Shown in pieces: positions 58,420-64,000 of a stretch of DNA of 64,000 nucleotides. The stretch is taken from positions 372,001 through 436,000 of the forward strand of contig JAHRBC010000003.1 in NCBI GenBank assembly GCA_022702545.1. The letters are read 5' to 3'. A model generated the notes under the pieces. The model did not search any database and was not told the DNA's origin. It was given only the letters and a program-made list of their open reading frames with translations. The stretch is from Phycomyces nitens. Lineage: Eukaryota > Mucoromycota > Mucoromycetes > Mucorales > Phycomycetaceae. Position 1 is the stretch's first letter. Each line of letters starts with the position of its first letter. The position numbers and the translations under genes were made by a program.

Positions 58420-59964
58420 AGTCATTTCAAAAAGTAAAGTCGCTGATTTTGAGTTTGATGTAGTGCAAAAAATCTTCGTGTGCAACAACTTTGTAGAGCT
58501 CAACGTTTCTCGTAGTACCGTTTATAACTTCATGGCGACTCAATGTAATCTATCCATTAAGCAGGCACAATTCCAACCTGTGGAAAGAAACAGCGAGGAA
58601 AAGATTCAACAAAGGTATGATTGGGTGCAAAAGTGTCAGCAAACTGACTTGGACTTCACAACAAACTGCGTCTTTCTTGATGAATCAACTTTTCATATCA
58701 ATTTGAAACGAGCCATGGCTTGCTCAAGAAAGGGAACTCCTGCAATAGTCACAGTGCCAACAACTAAAGCAAATTCAACATCGATTTTAGGGGCAATATC
58801 TGCCACCAGCTTAATTAATGTTAGCTTGAGAGTTACAAAGCGTATCAAAAAGAGAAAGCTTGGTCATGAAACTAATGGTTATAGTATAGGAATGGTGACA
58901 GGGCATTATCTGAGCTTTTTAAATGCAACTCTTGATGAAATGGACAAGTACCCAGAAATGAAGGGTCATTATCTTGTCATGGATTATGCTCCTATCCATA
59001 GTCCAACTGGTATAGGTAAGTATATTCATTCTCGAGGATATCGGTATGTTTATCTTCCTCTGTACTCTCCTGAGCTGAATCCAATTGAACAGTTTTGGTC
59101 TGTTGTCAAGAGTAAAGTGAAGCGAAATAAGTTCCTCGAGAAAGAGACGCTAATGACTAGAATTAGTGAAGCATGCGATAGTTTGTATTCAAGTGACTTC
59201 AAAGGCTTTGTCTCTCATTCTGCCAAATATTTTGTAAAGTGTCTCAGCAAAGAGAAGTTGTAAAAGAAAAGTGAAAACCATCAGTCTTTGATTGTTGAAA
59301 CTTGTGACAGGATTGCTGTATCAAAAAGATGGGGGGATTCTTAGGATAGGATGGGACTGTAGGATGGATGTTTGGCCAATCAGCAATCGTATCCTATTTG
59401 ATCGTTTGCAAAAATAAACTTCTCCAAATGATTGAAGAATATTTGGCGAATTTCATAATTGGTGTACCTTCTTGTTCCTCATTCTAACATTGGCAGAATC
59501 CTCAAACCAACATGTTGAGTCAATTTGTGCAGGCGTTTTCCGCTGCCATAACAAAAAAAAGGGGGGGGCCAAGCACCTTTTTCTTTCCTGACTCACAGGA
59601 TGAAATTCATTGCGTTTGGGAAAACAGATGCACGAGTATGCAGTCATTCGGTTTGCTCTACGAGTCTTGGACCAGCCAAAAAGTCTGGTTTCTGTTCGAA
59701 ACATAAAAACATCAGCGACCAGCAATGCTCCCATGACAATTGTATTGCAAAAATTAGGAAAGACAACAAATCAGGCTTCTGCAAAAAAAAACATAGCAAC
59801 CTCAGCTCCTCCAAAGAATTATCGACCTCAAGTTCACAGCCAGGTTCCTCCAAGTCCATTCCAACAAAGCAATTGATTTGGCCAATGGTTCTGTGCTCTT
59901 ATTGCAACGTATTGCCAGTGAACGCACTTATGAATGAGAAACGCAAATGCCAATCATGTAGCAA
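58420..59964 (+). mobile_element. Left arm of 1.55-kb inverted repeat (mariner-like transposon)
   Basis: This arm is the reverse complement of 61219-62763 with no length difference: positions x and 121183-x correspond at both ends. All reading frames compared translate identically. It carries a DD34E transposase and the first part of a Cys-rich gene. The left edge cuts into the transposase N-terminal coding sequence. Confidence 0.9.
58463..59263 (+). CDS. Tc1/mariner-type (DD34E) transposase, N-terminally truncated
   Basis: 266-residue open frame. An HTH-like region (VELNVSRSTVYNFMATQ, about 11-27) is followed by a DDE_3 catalytic core: D73 in FLDESTF, D174 in VMDYAPIH, and E209 in SPELNPIEQFW, with 34 residues between the last two. 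The C-terminal helix is EACDSLYSSDFKGFVSHSAK. All three catalytic residues are present. At this copy the coding frame upstream of the first Met is cut by the repeat border at 58420, so the N-terminal DNA-binding part found at the sister copy (EDDDVNVDKEETTVISKSK) is missing. Probably inactive as a complete protein unless the Met at 58463 is a true start. Confidence 0.8.
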   Translation: MQKIFVCNNFVELNVSRSTVYNFMATQCNLSIKQAQFQPVERNSEEKIQQRYDWVQKCQQTDLDFTTNCVFLDESTFHINLKRAMACSRKGTPAIVTVPTTKANSTSILGAISATSLINVSLRVTKRIKKRKLGHETNGYSIGMVTGHYLSFLNATLDEMDKYPEMKGHYLVMDYAPIHSPTGIGKYIHSRGYRYVYLPLYSPELNPIEQFWSVVKSKVKRNKFLEKETLMTRISEACDSLYSSDFKGFVSHSAKYFVKCLSKEKL

Positions 59965-60963
59965 TGAAGCAGGCTGGGTTTAGCAAATTGTGCAAGGCAA
60001 CCGGACGATGATTTATTGGGCATGTTGAACATCGAGTTCCATGAGAAAACACAGTTGCTGGCAGGCATTGCGGATCTCCTTGTGAATGGGATCATACGCT
60101 ACAGAAATGTGTTGATCAAGATTTTGACCGTGGAATCTTACTCGCGTCACGCATCTCTAGATATTCATAATGAATCGCAAGTATTGGAATCAACGTATCC
60201 CATTCAAGGGCGCCTTTTTTGTGGAACAGTGCCCGCTGCGGATGGCAAAGGTTTGAAACAAAAGTTGTTCATTGCATCCAAGACAATGAATGCTCTCTGC
60301 ACTTGCTCCGTAACGCTAGGCAGCACACCCCAAGTCTCCATTGGCCCTGGCCATGCATCAAAGGTTGATCCACGCGATTTCAATCTGTTTCTTGCATCTA
60401 CTGCTGCTATCAAGTTCAAGGATATGTTTGCCACTGACAATAATTATTTGCGTGTTTGTACGCCATCAATGTCTCAGCTACGTCAAACCACCACAGCGTT
60501 TCACCACCCCAGCACATTCAACTGTTGGCGATCCACCTTTGAGCTATTCCATGAAATTCTTCACATGTCTGCCACAATTTTTACGCTGTGCGACTTGCCA
60601 AGTTCTAGTGGATACGGGTCGAATTCGACATCAGTGGCGATGTTATCATCACAATTATTGGCGGTATGCGCTCAGGCACATTTATACCACAACAACCGGT
60701 TCATGGAAGCACAGATGGAGACGTTTATGATGCTCTATGACTCAATGATCAAAGACAGTAAACCGTGAGTGCCATTACAGGCGGTGGAGGATCAACTCAA
60801 CAAGAATTTCGAAAAGTCGTCGCAGATCAATATTTTGAAATTTCCATTTGTGACATCCTTGTCAGCAGTTGCAGATGCAGCTGGAGATGGTTTATCTGTA
60901 GCCAATGCGAAACTTGCCACGAACATTCTTTTGCGCTTTTCAGACCAATTCCTCGATGATTGA
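59600..60963 (+). CDS. Unknown Cys/His-rich protein spanning arm and loop
   Basis: The arm part (59600-59983) encodes two similar Cys/His repeats, VCSHSVCST...SGFCSKH and QCSHDNCIA...SGFCKKKH (C-x4-C-x11-C-x2-H-like). Then LCSYCNVLPVNALMNEKRK and CQSC look like a zinc ribbon. The loop part (60016-60768) continues in another frame with NIEFHEKTQLLAGIADLLVN, IQGRLFCGTVPAADGKGLKQ and VSIGPGHASKVDPRDFNLFL, and 60769-60963 ends FVTSLSAVADAAGDGLSVAN...FLDD-stop. A splice from about 59957 to 59985 would join the zinc region to the loop frame, but that intron would be only about 25 nt, so the true structure is unresolved. The zinc repeats resemble short C-x-C-x-C-H modules in fungal repeat proteins. 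No family is assigned. It may be a second gene of the transposon or a captured host gene. Confidence 0.4.
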
Positions 60964-60999
60964 ACGAACCATGGACCTCAACGACTATATTGCTTCACT

Positions 61000-61583
61000 T
61001 ATCGCATTCTACCATTAAATCCCTCTTTGTAGACCATCCTTTTCATATCTTTTCGTATCGAATTTACCAAAGAAAAACCGTAGAATGACACTGTCAACAT
61101 TCCGTGACTTTTGGAATTATTGGAATCAAGTGAGAATGAAAAAATAATTTTCAAGTGATAAACTTGAAGATTGATACCAATCACTGTACCGGTCAGTACA
61201 TTCCTGTTGTTATTGGCTTTGCTACATGATTGGCATTTGCGTTTCTCATTCATAAGTGCGTTCACTGGCAATACGTTGCAATAAGAGCACAGAACCATTG
61301 GCCAAATCAATTGCTTTGTTGGAATGGACTTGGAGGAACCTGGCTGTGAACTTGAGGTCGATAATTCTTTGGAGGAGCTGAGGTTGCTATGTTTTTTTTT
61401 GCAGAAGCCTGATTTGTTGTCTTTCCTAATTTTTGCAATACAATTGTCATGGGAGCATTGCTGGTCGCTGATGTTTTTATGTTTCGAACAGAAACCAGAC
61501 TTTTTGGCTGGTCCAAGACTCGTAGAGCAAACCGAATGACTGCATACTCGTGCATCTGTTTTCCCAAACGCAATGAATTTCAT
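61000..61583 (-). pseudogene. Second copy of the Cys/His-rich N-terminus (right arm)
   Basis: Reverse-strand frame identical to the first 120 residues of the gene at 59600. It leaves the repeat at 61219 and runs into unrelated sequence (KANNNRNVLTGTVIGINLQV...) before stopping. It lacks the long loop-encoded part, so it is a truncated duplicate. Confidence 0.55.
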
Positions 61584-62763
61584 CCTGTGAGTCAGGAAAG
61601 AAAAAGGTGCTTGGCCCCCCCCTTTTTTTTGTTATGGCAGCGGAAAACGCCTGCACAAATTGACTCAACATGTTGGTTTGAGGATTCTGCCAATGTTAGA
61701 ATGAGGAACAAGAAGGTACACCAATTATGAAATTCGCCAAATATTCTTCAATCATTTGGAGAAGTTTATTTTTGCAAACGATCAAATAGGATACGATTGC
61801 TGATTGGCCAAACATCCATCCTACAGTCCCATCCTATCCTAAGAATCCCCCCATCTTTTTGATACAGCAATCCTGTCACAAGTTTCAACAATCAAAGACT
61901 GATGGTTTTCACTTTTCTTTTACAACTTCTCTTTGCTGAGACACTTTACAAAATATTTGGCAGAATGAGAGACAAAGCCTTTGAAGTCACTTGAATACAA
62001 ACTATCGCATGCTTCACTAATTCTAGTCATTAGCGTCTCTTTCTCGAGGAACTTATTTCGCTTCACTTTACTCTTGACAACAGACCAAAACTGTTCAATT
62101 GGATTCAGCTCAGGAGAGTACAGAGGAAGATAAACATACCGATATCCTCGAGAATGAATATACTTACCTATACCAGTTGGACTATGGATAGGAGCATAAT
62201 CCATGACAAGATAATGACCCTTCATTTCTGGGTACTTGTCCATTTCATCAAGAGTTGCATTTAAAAAGCTCAGATAATGCCCTGTCACCATTCCTATACT
62301 ATAACCATTAGTTTCATGACCAAGCTTTCTCTTTTTGATACGCTTTGTAACTCTCAAGCTAACATTAATTAAGCTGGTGGCAGATATTGCCCCTAAAATC
62401 GATGTTGAATTTGCTTTAGTTGTTGGCACTGTGACTATTGCAGGAGTTCCCTTTCTTGAGCAAGCCATGGCTCGTTTCAAATTGATATGAAAAGTTGATT
62501 CATCAAGAAAGACGCAGTTTGTTGTGAAGTCCAAGTCAGTTTGCTGACACTTTTGCACCCAATCATACCTTTGTTGAATCTTTTCCTCGCTGTTTCTTTC
62601 CACAGGTTGGAATTGTGCCTGCTTAATGGATAGATTACATTGAGTCGCCATGAAGTTATAAACGGTACTACGAGAAACGTTGAGCTCTACAAAGTTGTTG
62701 CACACGAAGATTTTTTGCACTACATCAAACTCAAAATCAGCGACTTTACTTTTTGAAATGACT
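61219..62763 (-). mobile_element. Right arm of 1.55-kb inverted repeat (mariner-like transposon)
   Basis: Mirror image of 58420-59964. The homology stops at 62763, while the transposase coding frame continues to a splice acceptor at 62804-62810, so this arm keeps more of the original gene. Its outer end lies about 140 bp past the carRP stop codon. Confidence 0.9.
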
Positions 62764-62803
62764 GTAGTTTCTTCTTTATCAACATTAACATCATCATCTT
62801 CTT
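61920..62803 (-). CDS. Tc1/mariner-type (DD34E) transposase, longer copy
   Basis: Identical to the 266-residue frame at 58463-59263, but open 83 bases farther upstream to an acceptor (tctttacag) at 62804-62810. This adds EDDDVNVDKEETTVISKSKV before FEFDVVQKI. The 5' exon that should precede this acceptor is not visible: the sequence runs straight into the carRP 3' region. The catalytic triad D, D, E is intact. It lies on the same strand as carRP, so read-through transcripts from carRP would include it in sense. Confidence 0.75.
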
Positions 62804-62905
62804 CTGTAAAGAAAGGTTACACACATAAAGATAAATAGGAAAGATATACAAAAATAAAGCAGTTTAATAAATTATTATGACAAGAAAGTTATACGCGCAA
62901 AGGTA
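62764..62905. other. carRP 3' UTR / transposon junction
   Basis: AT-rich 142-bp segment between the inverted-repeat end and the carRP stop. It includes the transposase splice acceptor at 62804-62810. Confidence 0.6.
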
Positions 62906-64000
62906 TTAAGCGCGTTTTTGGTTGGATACGTGAGCAGGTAGCCTTCCCAGAGTTGGTACTCTGTTGTAGATCAATCTTTTGAAAGATTCCTTTAAAGCAT
63001 GTGCCATGGTGTTGTGGAAGCCATAAATACAGCGTAATGCAATCCATTGTTGAATGTGTTTGGGGACTTTGGTTCGTAGAGGAAACCCTGGGTTCCGGCG
63101 AAGAGTAGGGCCAATTGCCATATAAATCTCAAAGGCAGCTCGGATACTGTCCTGGACTTCGGCCGGAAGACCATCGATGCCAATTTGTGCCTGATCAGAA
63201 ATCTGGTCTGCCAAAGCAAGAATCCGGAGAGCATAAGCCTTGAGAGTACGCTCACCTAGTTTTGATGGACTGCGAGCCTTCTTGAGGATACTGTAATTCT
63301 TTTGGGGTTGTTTCATGTATTGGAGGGGAACATAGCAGCGACCATTGATGCTATCAGCAATCACATCACGAGCAATGTTTACCAATTGGAGGCACTATAA
63401 CCAAATAGAATATTAGAGATAGGCCATGGCTAGAATAGAATCTAAATGTTACCTGTCCGGTGGAGCGTGCCTTTGACAGGACATCATCTTTACGTGCAGT
63501 CATGTCAGACCGCCAGTTTCCATGGCCAGTCTTGTACATGATGACACATGTACACAGTTCACCAAAGGTACCAGATATCAAGGCTGCATATTGAAGCAGA
63601 TCATTTTGAGCTTTTAGAGGCTGATTCTTGAGATCAAGCTCCCATGCGTCTGTCAATTCAAACATGGCGCGTGGGCAGATATAGTGAGACACACGAGCAA
63701 ATGAACGAAAGGTAGACAGGACATCCTCTGATGGAAGAAGATTTCTATAGTAATCCCAGTTGATAGAGGAAGGAAGTGTGGGATCATCAAAGTATGTGTC
63801 CACTTGTTTGGTAGTGTCGCTGGAGAACACATCGTGCAAGAAGCTTCTAAGGGTCACTAGATTGGCCTGGCTTTGTTCCAGAGTGGGGGCATCATCGACA
63901 AGATCGTCTGCTGTTCTAAAGAAAGCATACAGGAGGCAGAGTTCCTGGCGAAGGTTGGTTGGAAACAAGGCAGCCATGGTCTTCCATGATCTAGATGCCG
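62906..64000 (-). CDS. carRP: CarRP-type lycopene cyclase/phytoene synthase, phytoene synthase part (partial at window edge)
   Basis: Reverse strand; exons 64000-63453 and 63394-62906, with a 58-bp GT-AG intron. The frame is open through the window edge, so the N-terminal part is outside. Visible residues (about 344) form a trans-isoprenyl diphosphate synthase fold. They start SRSWKTMAALFPTNLRQELC, continue LLYAFFRTADDLVDDAP (first Asp-rich motif) and ISGTFGELCTCVIMYKTGHG, and then TGQ|CLQLVNIARDVIADSINGR with the second Asp-rich motif (NIARDVxxD). The end is SNQKRA-stop. In Mucorales the preceding half is the lycopene cyclase (R) domain, not seen here. Phytoene synthase condenses two geranylgeranyl diphosphates into phytoene, the first committed step to beta-carotene. 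The gene's neighbour carB would be expected beyond the right edge. Confidence 0.88.

Noticed and set aside
59453..59734. 93-codon frame antisense in the repeat arm (and its twin 61449-61730)
   Set aside because: It lies opposite the Cys/His repeats, whose regular spacing favours the sense frame.

Overview
This window is nuclear DNA of a filamentous fungus, most likely an early-diverging mucoralean (Mucoromycota; Phycomyces/Mucor-like). The evidence is short GT-AG introns (about 40-90 bp), AT-rich spacers, a recognisable U6 snRNA, a C-ending-codon-rich EF-1alpha gene, and at the right edge the phytoene-synthase half of a CarRP-type fused carotenogenesis gene, an architecture typical of Mucorales. 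The species cannot be fixed from the sequence alone. All family assignments are from reading translations by eye; no database search was run.

Layout. 0-15 kb is an ordinary gene-bearing stretch: a C2H2 (Con7-like) regulator, a very intron-rich exportin-4-like gene (reverse), a small FoP/CHTOP-like RNA-export protein and proteasome subunit alpha4 (reverse). 15-38 kb is a transposon-rich island. It holds a MULE-like DNA-binding fragment, Tc1/mariner relics, a TA-flanked foldback MITE, a probable solo LTR, an unclassified 398-bp insertion and a PIF/Harbinger element. It also holds two inverted copies of an unknown nine-exon gene (one apparently intact, one wrecked), a 2-kb direct repeat, a 277-bp tandem array, and degenerate reverse-strand coding debris.

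38.8-56.4 kb is a second gene-rich block: a SAPS-domain phosphatase regulator, an HSPA12-like Hsp70, U6 snRNA, a mitochondria-targeted adenylate-kinase-like protein (reverse), an ADCK1/Mcp2-type UbiB kinase, EF-1alpha, a GPI-anchored wall protein (reverse), and a double telobox Myb protein resembling Tay1/Teb1. 58.4-62.8 kb is a near-perfect 1.55-kb inverted repeat whose arms each carry the same DD34E transposase, with an unknown gene in the loop. It ends about 140 bp past the carRP stop codon.

The most unusual items are: (1) the unknown nine-exon gene at 25.8-27.8 kb with a micro-exon and a GNYYNAGRDI motif, present with an inverted pseudogene copy whose insertions can be dated against the intact copy; (2) the 277-bp array, in which every full unit carries a 39-nt GT-AG mini-intron signature on the reverse strand, arranged as a 554-bp higher-order dimer; (3) the twin-transposase inverted repeat abutting carRP; (4) two GC-AG introns splitting both telobox motifs of the Myb protein.
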